From Limnochordaceae bacterium (GTDB lineage Bacteria; Bacillota; Limnochordia; Limnochordales; Geochordaceae), in NCBI GenBank assembly GCA_014896295.1, contig JADBKR010000007.1, positions 248,001-312,000 of the forward strand: 64,000 nt of DNA, written 5' to 3'. How positions within the stretch are numbered: position 1 is the first letter of the stretch; every line of letters begins with the position of its first letter. The notes under the pieces are model-generated. The model was not told where the DNA came from and searched no databases. It saw nothing but the letters and a program-made list of their open reading frames with translations. The position numbers and the translations under genes were made by a program. This document shows, piece by piece, positions 52,528 to 60,546 of the stretch.

Positions 52528-53920
52528 GGCTGCCGGCAGCCTCTTTCCTTGCTGGTTTGGGGCGGCTCCTGGCCTCCTGGCGGCCTCCGGTTGCGGCCAG
52601 CTAACGCCCGGCACCTGGCTTCGTCTGCTGCGGCGGCGGCCGCCCGGGCCGGGGCCGCAGCCTGGCGTTCGTACTCCGCCGCCGCCCTGCGCAGAGCATC
52701 CACCAGGTCGATGCGTTCCCACGGCAGGTCGAGATCGACGCGACCGAAATGCCCATACGCTGCCAATGGCCGGTAGATCGGCCGCCTCAGGTCGAAGCGC
52801 TCGATGAGCGCCGCCGGGCGCAGGTCGACGAGCTGCTTCAGCCGCTCTTCCAGCAGTGCGTCGGGCAGCCGCCCGGTCCCGAACGTATCCACTCCCACCG
52901 AGATGGGCCGGGCCACGCCGATGACGTACGCGATCTGGACCTCGCACCGCCGCGCCAGCCCGGCGGCCACGACGTTCTTGGCCAGGTAGCGGGCCGCGTA
53001 GCTCGCCGTACGGTCGACCTTGGTGGCGTCCTTGCCCGAAAAGGCGCCGCCCCCGTGGCGGCTCATGCCGCCGTACGTGTCGACGATCAGCTTGCGCCCG
53101 GTCATCCCGGTGTCGGCCTGCGGGCCGCCCACCACGAAACGGCCCGTCGGGTTGATGAAGATCCGGGCCTGCGCCGACAGCAGCCCGGCCGGGATGACCG
53201 CGTCGATGACGTGCCGGCGGATGTCCGACCGCAGCCGCTCCAGAGCGACGTCGGGCTCGTGCTGCGCCGAGACCACCACTGCCGTCACAGCCACCGGGCG
53301 GTCGTCCTCGTAAGCGACGGTGACCTGGGTCTTGCCGTCGGGACGCAAGTACGGGAGCACCCCTTCCTTGCGCACCCGGCTCAACTGCCGCGCCAGCCGG
53401 TGGGCGAGCACCGTGGGAAGGGGCATGTACTCCGGCACCGTCTCGTCGGTCGCATAGCCGAACATGATGCCCTGGTCGCCGGCCCCAGCGCCCCGTACGG
53501 GTCGGCGCCCGCCGCTCCGGCCCCGTCTCGGGAGGCTCCCTCTTCTCGGCTCTCCCAGGGCTGGTCGACGCCCTGGCGAATGTCCGGCGACTGCTCCTCC
53601 ACGGCCAACAAGACGCTGCAGGTCGCCCCGTCGAGCCCGTAGCGCCCATCGTCGTAACCGATGTCCAGGATGGTCTTCCGGGCGATCCGGGGCATGTCGA
53701 CCCGGGCTCGGGTCGTGATCTCTCCCATGATGAGAACCATCCCGGTCTTCGTGGCCACCTCGCAGGCGACCCGGGCGTCGGGATCCTGCTCGTAGATGGC
53801 GTCCAGGATCGCGTCGGCGATCTGGTCGCAGACCTTGTCGGGGTGTCCTTCCGTCACCGATTCCGACGTGAACTCCCGGCGGCGGGGCGCCTGAGCGGCG
53901 CCGCCACCCTGCGTCTGCAT
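52500..53920 (-). CDS. metK: S-adenosylmethionine synthetase, frameshifted
   Basis: Makes SAM from methionine and ATP. The N-terminal frame (from ATG 53920) has [20 protein letters not shown] (about residues 17-36), [10 protein letters not shown] and the PDIRQGVD region, then a low-complexity run. Near 53480-53500 the frame must shift by one base to resume with [15 protein letters not shown], followed by [18 protein letters not shown] and [13 protein letters not shown], and the normal C-terminus with an extra Ala/Arg-rich tail of about 60 residues overlapping ahcY. Nothing else in the window could supply SAM synthetase, and the enzyme is usually essential, so a sequencing indel is the likeliest cause. 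Regulated by the SAM-I riboswitch upstream. Confidence 0.9.
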
Positions 53921-54001
53921 GGCGCGTGCCTCCCTTGCCTCGCGCGTGCTCCGGGCGAAGTGCTCCGGTGCTTGGTACGACGGTCACGGCGCACCGAAGG
54001 C

Positions 54002-54038
54002 AAAAAAAAGCGCCTCTGCTCCATTACAGGAAGAGGCA
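54002..54038 (-). terminator. Intrinsic terminator of the SAM-I riboswitch
   Basis: On the minus strand GCCTCT, a 14-base loop and AGAGGC are followed, after GC, by eight uridines (A run at plus 54002-54009). It is the off-state structure of the expression platform, about 80 bases before metK. Confidence 0.85.
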
Positions 54039-54171
54039 AGAGCTTGGAAGCTCTCATCTCCCAGAATGGAACACCATTCTGCGGGAATTGGCACCGCACG
54101 CCGCCCCGACCCGGCGACGCCGGTTGCCGGGCTTCATCGGGCCCGTCCCTCCGCCGCTCTCGATAAGAGCC
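54039..54171 (-). ncRNA. SAM-I (S-box) riboswitch controlling metK-ahcY
   Basis: Minus-strand leader with the S-box core: CTTATCGAGAG at the 5' end, GGAGGGACGGGCCCGATGA, GCCCGGCAACCGGC and GGTGCCAATTCC, in the consensus order. The P1 helix is formed by GCTCTTATC (plus 54162-54170) and GATGAGAGC (plus 54050-54058) with one G-U pair. The P1 3' strand overlaps a possible antiterminator hairpin (AGAGCTT/AAGCTCT), which competes with the terminator at 54002-54038. When SAM is bound, P1 forms and transcription stops before metK. Known for sulfur-metabolism genes in Bacillota; assignment here is by sequence pattern. Confidence 0.93.
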
Positions 54172-54204
54172 AGAAGCACGCTTTTTCGCTTTTTCAGCTG
54201 GATC

Positions 54205-54234
54205 ATGTTAGCATGGCCTTTCGAAGCCCGTCAA
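54205..54234 (-). promoter_or_regulatory. Sigma-A-type promoter of the riboswitch-metK-ahcY unit
   Basis: On the minus strand TTGACG (plus 54229-54234), an 18-base spacer and TAACAT (54205-54210). The predicted start lies about 25 bases before the riboswitch. It overlaps the stop of the M20 peptidase gene. Confidence 0.65.
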
Positions 54235-55637
54235 GGAGCATGGGCGAGCCGCTCGAAAAGACGGGCCCAGGCGACCATCCCACGACGCAGGCTCGAGATG
54301 CGGAAGAACTCGTCGGGTGCGTGCACCGGCTCATCGGGAAGCCCGAAGGCGAAGGTCACCGTGTAGGTGCCCAGCTCCCGCAGGAAGATGTCGTACAGCG
54401 GCACGGTCCCTCCCGACCACAGCAACAGCGGCTCACGCCCGTAGACCTCCTGGAGCACGTCCGAAGCGGCCCGATTGCCCCAGTGGTCGACCGGCATGGC
54501 GTAAGGGCGCGCCAGGCCCTCCATCCGGCTCACCCGCACCTCGACTCCCCGGGGCGCGTGGCGCTCCACGTGCGCCTCGATCCGCCGCTGGATCTCCACC
54601 GGATCCTGGTCCTTCACGAGCCGGCACGTGAGCTTGGCGTGCGCCTCCGAAGGGAGGACCGTCTTGACCCCTTCGCCCGTGAACCCGCCCCAGATGCCGT
54701 TGATCTCCAGCGTCGGCCGGGCGCCTTGCCGCTCCAACGTAGAGTACCCGGGCTCGCCGAAAAGCTCCCGCACGCCGATGGCCTGGCGATACGCCCCGTC
54801 GTCGTGCGGCACCATGGCCATGTAGCGCCGCTGCTCCGCGGAAAGGGGCTGCACCCGGTCGTAGAACCCCTCCACCAGGACGTGCCCGTCCGGAGCCCGC
54901 ATCGAGGCCAGGAGTTCGACGAGGGCGTGGATGGGGTTTTGGATCGTGCCCCCGTACGTCCCCGAATGCAGGTCGCGGGCCGGTCCCTTCACGTCGATTT
55001 GCACGGCACAAAGCCCTCGGGTACCCAGCGTGAGCGAGGGTCGTTCCTCCGAGAACTGGCCCCCGTCCGCGCTCAGCACCAGGTCGCAGGCCAGACGGTC
55101 CCGCCGCCCGGCGACGAACTCGGCCAGGTGGGGGCTGCCGACCTCCTCCTGCCCCTCGAAGATGAACCGCACGTTGACCGGCAGCCCCTGCCCGCCCTGC
55201 AGCCACGCCTGGGCGGCCAGGATCGGGACCATCATGTTGCCCTTGTCGTCGGAGGCGCCCCGGGCGTAAATCCGGTCCCCTTCCACCCACGGTTCGAAAG
55301 GAGGCCGCGTCCACAGCTCCACCGGGTCGGCCGGCTGCGTGTCGAAGTGCCCGTAGACGAGCACCGTCGGCCGCCCGGCGGGCGCGTGCAGCCAGTCGCC
55401 GACGACCACCGGGTGGAGAGGGGTCGGCAGCACCTCCACGTGCTCGATGCCGGCTCGTTGCATCCGCCGGGCCACCCACTCGGCCGCGCGGCGCACGTCG
55501 TCGCGGTGCTCGCTCAGCGCGCTCACGCTCGGTATGCGCAGGAAATCGATGAGCTCATGGACGGCCTGCTCTCCGAGCCGCTCCAGGTGCGCTCGCACCC
55601 CGTCCGGGATCCGTGCGGGTCTCTCCATCGTCGCCAC
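54231..55637 (-). CDS. M20-family metallopeptidase (dipeptidase-type)
   Basis: A 468-residue zinc peptidase of the M20/M25/M40 family. First metal ligands in VYGHFDTQPADP (His, Asp; about residues 94-105) and ARGASDDKGN (bridging Asp), then the catalytic Glu pair in EGQEEVGSP and a lid domain with HSGTYGG. The late WSGGTVPLYDIF is near the final conserved region. Length and motifs fit cytosolic dipeptidases such as CNDP-like or DapE/ArgE relatives. ATG at 55637. It precedes the metK promoter and follows the hydroxyacid dehydrogenase by 56 bases. Actual substrate unknown. Confidence 0.88.
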   Translation of the reverse strand: MATMERPARIPDGVRAHLERLGEQAVHELIDFLRIPSVSALSEHRDDVRRAAEWVARRMQRAGIEHVEVLPTPLHPVVVGDWLHAPAGRPTVLVYGHFDTQPADPVELWTRPPFEPWVEGDRIYARGASDDKGNMMVPILAAQAWLQGGQGLPVNVRFIFEGQEEVGSPHLAEFVAGRRDRLACDLVLSADGGQFSEERPSLTLGTRGLCAVQIDVKGPARDLHSGTYGGTIQNPIHALVELLASMRAPDGHVLVEGFYDRVQPLSAEQRRYMAMVPHDDGAYRQAIGVRELFGEPGYSTLERQGARPTLEINGIWGGFTGEGVKTVLPSEAHAKLTCRLVKDQDPVEIQRRIEAHVERHAPRGVEVRVSRMEGLARPYAMPVDHWGNRAASDVLQEVYGREPLLLWSGGTVPLYDIFLRELGTYTVTFAFGLPDEPVHAPDEFFRISSLRRGMVAWARLFERLAHAP

Positions 55638-55693
55638 CCCTTCGACCGCTGCCTTTGTCGCCTCACGTCAGGCTACACGGGCCACCTCGCCAC

Positions 55694-56659
55694 TCAGCCC
55701 AGCACCTCGGGATTGACGACGTGCGCGGGGCGGCCGCCGCCGAGGGCCGTGACGAGGTTGGTGGCCGCCATCTCGGCCATACGGGAGCGGGTCTCCTTGC
55801 TGGCGCTCGCGATATGGGGTAACACCACCACGTTGGGAAGCTTGGCCAGCCCCGGCGCCATGGCCGGCTCGTTTTCGAAGACGTCGAGACCGGCGCCCGC
55901 CAGCCGCCCTTCCTCGAGCGCCCGCACCAGGGCCGCCTCGTCGACCACCGGCCCCCGCGACGTGTTGATCAGGAAGGCGGTGGGCTTCATGAGCGAGAGG
56001 GCCCGGGCATCGATGAGGTGGTGCGTCCTGGGGTTGAGGTCCACGTGCAAGGTGACGAAGTCGCTTTCGGACAGGAGCTCGTCGAGCGGGCGGTACGCGA
56101 CGCCGAGGCGCGCCTCCTCCTCGCCCGGCCTGCGCGCGACGTCGTGGTACAAGACCCGCATGCCGAAACCCGACGCGCGGCGAGCCACCGCCTGGCCGAT
56201 CCGGCCGAAGCCCACGATGCCCAGCGTCTTGCCGTAGACGTCGGTGCCGAGGAAAAGCGTGGGGGACCATCCGTTGTACTTGCCCGCCCGCATGAAGGCG
56301 TCCGCTTCCACGACGCGGCGGGCGACCGCCATGAGCAAGGCCCAGGCCAGGTCGGCCGTCGTCTCGGTCAACACCCCCGGGGTGTTGGTGACCACGATCC
56401 GCCGGCGGGTCGCCTCCTGCACGTCGACGTTGTTGAAGCCCACGGCGTAATTGGAGACGACGCGCAACTGCGGCCCCGCCGCATCCATGACCTCGGCGTC
56501 GATGCGGTCCGTGAGCAAGGTGACCAGGCCGTCCCGCCCCCGGACCGCCCGGAGCAGCTCCTCCCGGGTGAGCGGGCGGTCGTGCGGGTTGACCTCCATG
56601 CGGCAATGCTGCTCGATGATCGACATGCCCGGCTCCGGGAGCCGGCGCGTCACGTACAC
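55694..56659 (-). CDS. D-2-hydroxyacid dehydrogenase (glyoxylate/hydroxypyruvate reductase type)
   Basis: A 321-residue NAD(P)-dependent dehydrogenase. NAD motif GIVGFGRIGQAVARR (about residues 146-160), catalytic Arg in LINTSRGPVVDE, Glu in VFENEPAM and His in LPHIASASKETR. N-terminal VYVTRRLPEPGM matches the gyaR/ghrB-like start. A GTG at 56659 is used; a second GTG at 56653 is equally possible. The open frame continues upstream into the aldolase gene. The aldolase that precedes it, separated by 38 bases, can produce the aldehydes or oxoacids that such an enzyme reduces, suggesting one pathway. Confidence 0.9.
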   Translation of the reverse strand: MYVTRRLPEPGMSIIEQHCRMEVNPHDRPLTREELLRAVRGRDGLVTLLTDRIDAEVMDAAGPQLRVVSNYAVGFNNVDVQEATRRRIVVTNTPGVLTETTADLAWALLMAVARRVVEADAFMRAGKYNGWSPTLFLGTDVYGKTLGIVGFGRIGQAVARRASGFGMRVLYHDVARRPGEEEARLGVAYRPLDELLSESDFVTLHVDLNPRTHHLIDARALSLMKPTAFLINTSRGPVVDEAALVRALEEGRLAGAGLDVFENEPAMAPGLAKLPNVVVLPHIASASKETRSRMAEMAATNLVTALGGGRPAHVVNPEVLG

Positions 56660-56697
56660 GTCGTACTGCGCCCATATCCTGCACCCGCCCCTTCGCC

Positions 56698-57468
56698 TCA
56701 ACGTGCTGGCCCCCGGGCCTGCTCGAAGGCTCCAGAAGCCGCCTGCAGGAGCAGCCCCAGGTCGGTCGTCACCGAGACCAAGGCGAACCCTTCCCGCACC
56801 CGCCGTTGAGCCTCCTCCGGCCCCCTGGCCATGTAGCCTGCCGCGATCCCGGCAGCCTTCGCCGCGTCCAGGATGCGCGCCACGGCTGCCCGGTAGTGAG
56901 GGTGTTCCCACTGCCGGAAGAGCCCCAGGCCGGCCGAGAGGTCGTTGGGCCCGATGAAGAGGAGGTCGACCCCAGGGGTCGAGGCGATCGCCTCGACGGC
57001 CTCGAGGGCTGCCGGCGTCTCCACCTGGACCCCGACGAGCACCTCCCGGTTCCAGGAGGCAAAGTACCGATCCATGTCGAGCCCGTACCGGCTCGCCCGG
57101 GTGCCCGCCACGCCCCGGATCCCATCCGGAGGGTAGCGGCAGGCCGCCACCGCCCGGCGGGCCTCTTCGGCGCTGTTGACCAGGGGCACGAGCACTCCCA
57201 TCGCTCCCCGGTCGAGGGCCTTCTTGATCAACGCCGGATCGTTGGCGGCCACCCGCACCAGGGGCACCACCGTCGAGGAGGCGGCGCGGATGGCCCGGAT
57301 CATCTCCTCCACCGTCTGCTCGTCGATGGCCCCGTGCTCGGTGTCGATCAGGAGCCAATCCGGCTCGAGGCCGGCCAGAGCTTCGGCCACCACGGGCGAC
57401 GGGATGCTGAGCCACGTCCCTATCGCGGGCAAACCTTGCCGGAGACGCTCCTTGACAGGGTTGGGCAA
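56698..57468 (-). CDS. HpcH/HpaI-family class II aldolase
   Basis: A 256-residue metal-dependent aldolase of the HpaI/2-keto-3-deoxy-L-rhamnonate aldolase family, which cleaves 2-keto-3-deoxy sugar acids to pyruvate and an aldehyde. Start motif IGTWLSIPSPVVAEALAGLE (about residues 16-35), LIDTEHGAIDEQT with the base His, metal ligand Glu in VQVETPAALEAVEAI and Asp in LLFIGPNDLSAGLG. The TTG start at 57468 follows GAGGAGGC. It lies between the DapB-like dehydrogenase and the hydroxyacid dehydrogenase on one strand. Which sugar acid it cleaves is not evident. Confidence 0.9.
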   Translation of the reverse strand: MPNPVKERLRQGLPAIGTWLSIPSPVVAEALAGLEPDWLLIDTEHGAIDEQTVEEMIRAIRAASSTVVPLVRVAANDPALIKKALDRGAMGVLVPLVNSAEEARRAVAACRYPPDGIRGVAGTRASRYGLDMDRYFASWNREVLVGVQVETPAALEAVEAIASTPGVDLLFIGPNDLSAGLGLFRQWEHPHYRAAVARILDAAKAAGIAAGYMARGPEEAQRRVREGFALVSVTTDLGLLLQAASGAFEQARGPAR

Positions 57469-57510
57469 GGATCCAGCCTCCTCTCTCTCATCCGGGCGAT
57501 CCCCGCCGCG

Positions 57511-58590
57511 TCACGCGACGACCAGGCGGCCGCCCCACCAGCGTACGGGGGGGAGGTCCCTCACGGACAACAGCCCGGGCGGAGCCTCCATCACGGCAGG
57601 GATGGCGTTGGTCACGGCGGCGACGGTGGCGGTGTCGCCAGAGATGCCCTCGGGGATGACCACGTGCACGGGAGGCTCCCCTTCGACCCGCACCTCGTCG
57701 AAGGAGGCGGACTCGACCGGGGAGGGCGCCAGGTGTTGGGGCCGCAGCGCCATCCACAGCTCCAGCCGCACCCGTTCGCGCCCGTCCTGGTAGCCTGCCG
57801 CGGTCTGGAAAAGCCCCTGGACCTGGCCCGGCTGCACGTGCACGTGCTCGGTGACGATGGGCTCGTGGGCGACGATCGGCTCGACCTGTTGCTCGATCCG
57901 GTCGAGCCTCCATCCCAACCCGGCCGCCACGAGAGCCACCGACTCGGGCAGGCCGACGTGGCCCATCCGGCTTTCTTGCACGAGCCGGCGGAACTGCTCG
58001 GGGCTCGTGCCGGACCCGATCTTCCGCTGCAACGGCTCACGCCGCCGGGAGGCGTCCACCACCCGCCGGGCAACGACGCGGTCGACCCGGGTGCAGACCC
58101 CGGTCAGCAAGAGGGGCAGCAGATCCATCACGAACCCCGGATTGACGCCGGTGCCGAGGACGGCGACCCCGGCGTGGCGCGCCGCCCGGTCCAGCGCACG
58201 GGCGGCCTCGGGATGGTGAAACCACGGCCAGGCCAGCTCCTCGCACGTCGAGACCACGTGCAGTCCGCTCTCCACCAACCCGACGAGCTGGGGCAGCACC
58301 TGCTCGAGATGCGAGAGGGTGGAATGGAGCGCTACCGAGGCGCCCCGGGCGTCCTCCTGGCGCAACTCGGGCACGACCTTCACGCCGAGGGGGCGAGTGC
58401 CCGCCACCTCCCCCGCGTCGCGCCCCTGCAACTCCGGCGCCGGGTCGACCGCGGCCACCACGTGTACGCCGTCCAGCACGGCCAGGCGCCGCACGATGGC
58501 TCTGCCGATGTGGCCCAGCCCGACCTGCACTACGCCGATCGACGGCCCGGGGGACGGCCGCCCGGCCGGTTGCCCTTCCGTCATCTGCAT
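57511..58590 (-). CDS. DapB-like NAD(P)-dependent dehydrogenase (diaminopentanoate dehydrogenase type)
   Basis: A 359-residue Rossmann enzyme. IGVVQVGLGHIGRAIVRRL (about residues 18-36) is the nucleotide site; ALHSTLSHLEQVLPQLV, VVSTCEELAWP and GTGVNPGFVMDLLPLLL follow. This pattern matches the family of 2,4-diaminopentanoate dehydrogenase and related dihydrodipicolinate-reductase-like proteins, not classical DapB, which is shorter. ATG at 58590 (with a second at 58584) follows GGGAGGC. First gene of the run toward the aldolase and hydroxyacid dehydrogenase. Its substrate is uncertain; amino acid or ketoacid degradation is possible. Confidence 0.72.
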   Translation of the reverse strand: MQMTEGQPAGRPSPGPSIGVVQVGLGHIGRAIVRRLAVLDGVHVVAAVDPAPELQGRDAGEVAGTRPLGVKVVPELRQEDARGASVALHSTLSHLEQVLPQLVGLVESGLHVVSTCEELAWPWFHHPEAARALDRAARHAGVAVLGTGVNPGFVMDLLPLLLTGVCTRVDRVVARRVVDASRRREPLQRKIGSGTSPEQFRRLVQESRMGHVGLPESVALVAAGLGWRLDRIEQQVEPIVAHEPIVTEHVHVQPGQVQGLFQTAAGYQDGRERVRLELWMALRPQHLAPSPVESASFDEVRVEGEPPVHVVIPEGISGDTATVAAVTNAIPAVMEAPPGLLSVRDLPPVRWWGGRLVVA

Positions 58591-58667
58591 CTGCGTTCGG
58601 TGCCTCCCTTGCGTGGAGCCGGAGCACTCCCGGACGCTGTTTCGGCGCCTGCGGGAAAGCCCCTGCA

Positions 58668-59897
58668 CTACCGCAGGCGCCCGTTCACGAGGAGTCTCGC
58701 CCTCCCGCCGGCGGAGATGGAGAGATCGCCACGCACGTGGCGTCCCACGGAGAACCTGGCTCCGGCCTCCCACACGGAGCGCGACGAAGGGCCGCCTGCG
58801 GCGGCGCTCGCCACCTCGAACTCGGGGATGCCGTCGACGAGGGCAGACCAGCGGCTCGCCTGCTCGACGTGCCCCGTCCACACCGAGAGCCCCACGCGTA
58901 CCTCCGCCCACGGCGCTGCCTGCCAGCTGACGAAAGCGGGCACCACCACTCCGCTCCACCGATCGCAGACCTGGCGCCTCTCGCCCGCAGGCTCCGGACC
59001 CATCGGAAGCGGCGCCACGTTCTCCCGGTACAAGGAGATCTGCCCTGGGGCCATCACCTCTTCGAACCACGCCTCTCGCCTCACCCAGCCGGCGCCTATC
59101 CGGGCCTGCCACGCCGGGGCCGGTCGCCAGACCAGCGCGGCGCCGAGGTCGACGTGGGAGGCCGAGGCCCTCAGGTTGCCGTTCCGTTCCACGACGCGCA
59201 CGTCGATGCCGTCGACGATGCGTTCCACCTCCGATGACGGGCCTCTCTGGTGCTGCCAGCCGGCCATCGAAGAGACCAGCACCTGCAACGAAGCGGAAGA
59301 CCCTCCGGGCCACCCGCACGCGACGCCCGCCCGGGCGGCGGTCCCGGACGTCGACCACCCGTGGTGCACCTCCCGGAGACCCTCCCCCGGCAGGGCAGAT
59401 GCGGAGCCGGTCAGGCGGACCGATGTGCCGTCGGCTCCGCCCGTCTCCAAGGCGAGGTGCAGCGACGTGCCGAAGCGCGGCGCTCCCGCCGCCACCGTGG
59501 CGCCCAGCAAGGTCGCCTGCCGGGCCTGCCGGCCGGACTGCAGGACTGGCGACTCACCCTGCACCGGGGGAGGCGCAAGCCAGGGCAACTCCCCGATCCC
59601 GCCGGTGCTGCCCAGGAGGGCCCCGGCTTCCCACACGAGGGTTGCCTCCGCGCTGCCGGCCTGCGGCGCCAAGGGTAGCGCTGCCTCGATGCCCAGGCCG
59701 AGCGGCGGGGAGGCCAGCCACGCTGCTGCCGGCGATCCAGGCGGGGCTTCGCCCGCCATCGTCCACGACGAGCCGTGCCAGGGCGTGAGCCCTTGCGCGA
59801 GGCTGCCGCCGGGTCCGAGCCCGATCGAGGCCAGGGCCAACCCCAGCATCGTGGCGCGCACGCGAACCGCGAAAGAGGGTGGAAAGAGGGATGGCAT
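58668..59897 (-). CDS. Secreted, beta-barrel-like protein
   Basis: A 409-residue exported protein without a family that I recognise. Signal peptide: basic start, hydrophobic TMLGLALASIGLGPG (about residues 16-30) and a cleavage-like SLAQG near 32-36. The remainder shows alternating hydrophobic and polar residues with many Gly, Trp and Arg and no long helix, for example IGAGWVRREAWFEEV and WAEVRVGLSVWTGHVE. This suggests an outer-membrane beta-barrel, but the C-terminus ends in Arg rather than Phe. ATG at 59897 follows GGAAGGAGC. The stop is 77 bases before the DapB-like gene. Confidence 0.5.
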   Translation of the reverse strand: MPSLFPPSFAVRVRATMLGLALASIGLGPGGSLAQGLTPWHGSSWTMAGEAPPGSPAAAWLASPPLGLGIEAALPLAPQAGSAEATLVWEAGALLGSTGGIGELPWLAPPPVQGESPVLQSGRQARQATLLGATVAAGAPRFGTSLHLALETGGADGTSVRLTGSASALPGEGLREVHHGWSTSGTAARAGVACGWPGGSSASLQVLVSSMAGWQHQRGPSSEVERIVDGIDVRVVERNGNLRASASHVDLGAALVWRPAPAWQARIGAGWVRREAWFEEVMAPGQISLYRENVAPLPMGPEPAGERRQVCDRWSGVVVPAFVSWQAAPWAEVRVGLSVWTGHVEQASRWSALVDGIPEFEVASAAAGGPSSRSVWEAGARFSVGRHVRGDLSISAGGRARLLVNGRLR

Positions 59898-60012
59898 GGT
59901 GGATGGCGAGCTCCTTCCAGGTATGGTAGGGCGTACCAGTCTGCCTACCTGGATACGGCGCTCCCTCCCTGACGTCCTCCCGTCGCTCCCCGGAGCACGG
60001 ACCCACGAAGAT

Positions 60013-60048
60013 AGGGCGAGGGCCGGTGCCGGCACCGGCCCTCGCCCT
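60013..60048 (-). terminator. 36-base perfect palindrome, probable terminator of the Spo0E-like gene
   Basis: AGGGCGAGGGCCGGTGCC (60013-60030) is immediately followed by its exact complement (60031-60048). It lies 44 bases past the Spo0E-like stop, before the barrel-like gene on the same strand. The U tract after it is weak (ATCTTCGT). Without a loop it would fold with a short apical loop. Confidence 0.55.
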
Positions 60049-60092
60049 GCTCGTCTTGACCTGTCCGCTGCCACCGGAGCGACCTGGCGTCG

Positions 60093-60293
60093 TCAGGTAA
60101 TGGCTGCCTTCCTGCCCCGCCGGCTCAGCTGAATGTATCGTAGAATCAACCGATCCAGCTCATCGTGCAACTGGGGGTTCTCCTCGTAGGTGACCCCCAC
60201 CCCAGCGTAAAGACGTGTCCTGAGTTCCTCGATCCGTCGCTTCACTGACTCCGCTTCGCTCAGCCTCTCTTCGCTGCGGTCGCTTGCAGTCAC
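60093..60293 (-). CDS. Spo0E-like aspartyl-phosphate phosphatase
   Basis: A 66-residue helical protein. Two helices are evident: VKRRIEELRTRLYAGV and the signature HDELDRLILRYIQL, matching the SQELDxLIxxYxxL motif by which Spo0E-type phosphatases dephosphorylate Spo0A. These proteins delay sporulation in Bacillus. The GTG start at 60293 forms a GTGA overlap with the stop of the short upstream frame. Alone it implies a Spo0A-type phosphorelay in the organism; no spo0A lies in the window. Confidence 0.72.
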   Translation of the reverse strand: MTASDRSEERLSEAESVKRRIEELRTRLYAGVGVTYEENPQLHDELDRLILRYIQLSRRGRKAAIT

Positions 60294-60439
60294 CCCAACC
60301 CCTGCCCTTTCAGAGCCACGGGGCAGAGCGAGGACCGCCAGCCATGCCGGGGCAGCAGAAGGTCAACAACCGGCCGTCCCTCCGTGTGGACGCAGTCGGC
60401 CCACATCCCCCCATCCTGTTGCTTGATACTCTTTTGCAT
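60290..60439 (-). CDS. Possible 49-residue leader protein coupled to the Spo0E-like gene
   Basis: ATG at 60439, with GGAAAGAG about 10 bases upstream; stop TGA lies in the GTGA overlap with the Spo0E-like start. The first residues use AAA, CAA and ATC codons (MQKSIKQQDGG), and it is less Pro/Ala-rich than shadow frames. The product has no known motif. The overlap is the main evidence that it is translated. Confidence 0.4.
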   Translation of the reverse strand: MQKSIKQQDGGMWADCVHTEGRPVVDLLLPRHGWRSSLCPVALKGQGLG

Positions 60440-60463
60440 CAACTTGCTCTTTCCTCTCTTCTT

Positions 60464-60495
60464 CGACGAGAGCCCTCCCGACAGGAGGGTCGTCG
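60464..60495. repeat. Bulged hairpin in the divergent region
   Basis: Outer arms CGACGA and TCGTCG and inner arms CCCTCC and GGAGGG with a 5-base loop, lying in the 107-base interval 60440-60546 between the small frame and the barrel-protein gene. No U tract follows on either strand, so I do not call it a terminator. No clear promoter is visible in this interval. Confidence 0.4.
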
Positions 60496-60546
60496 ACCGG
60501 CGCGGAAGTGGCAAATACCGGGTGATCGCATTCCTCCGGGGAAAGG

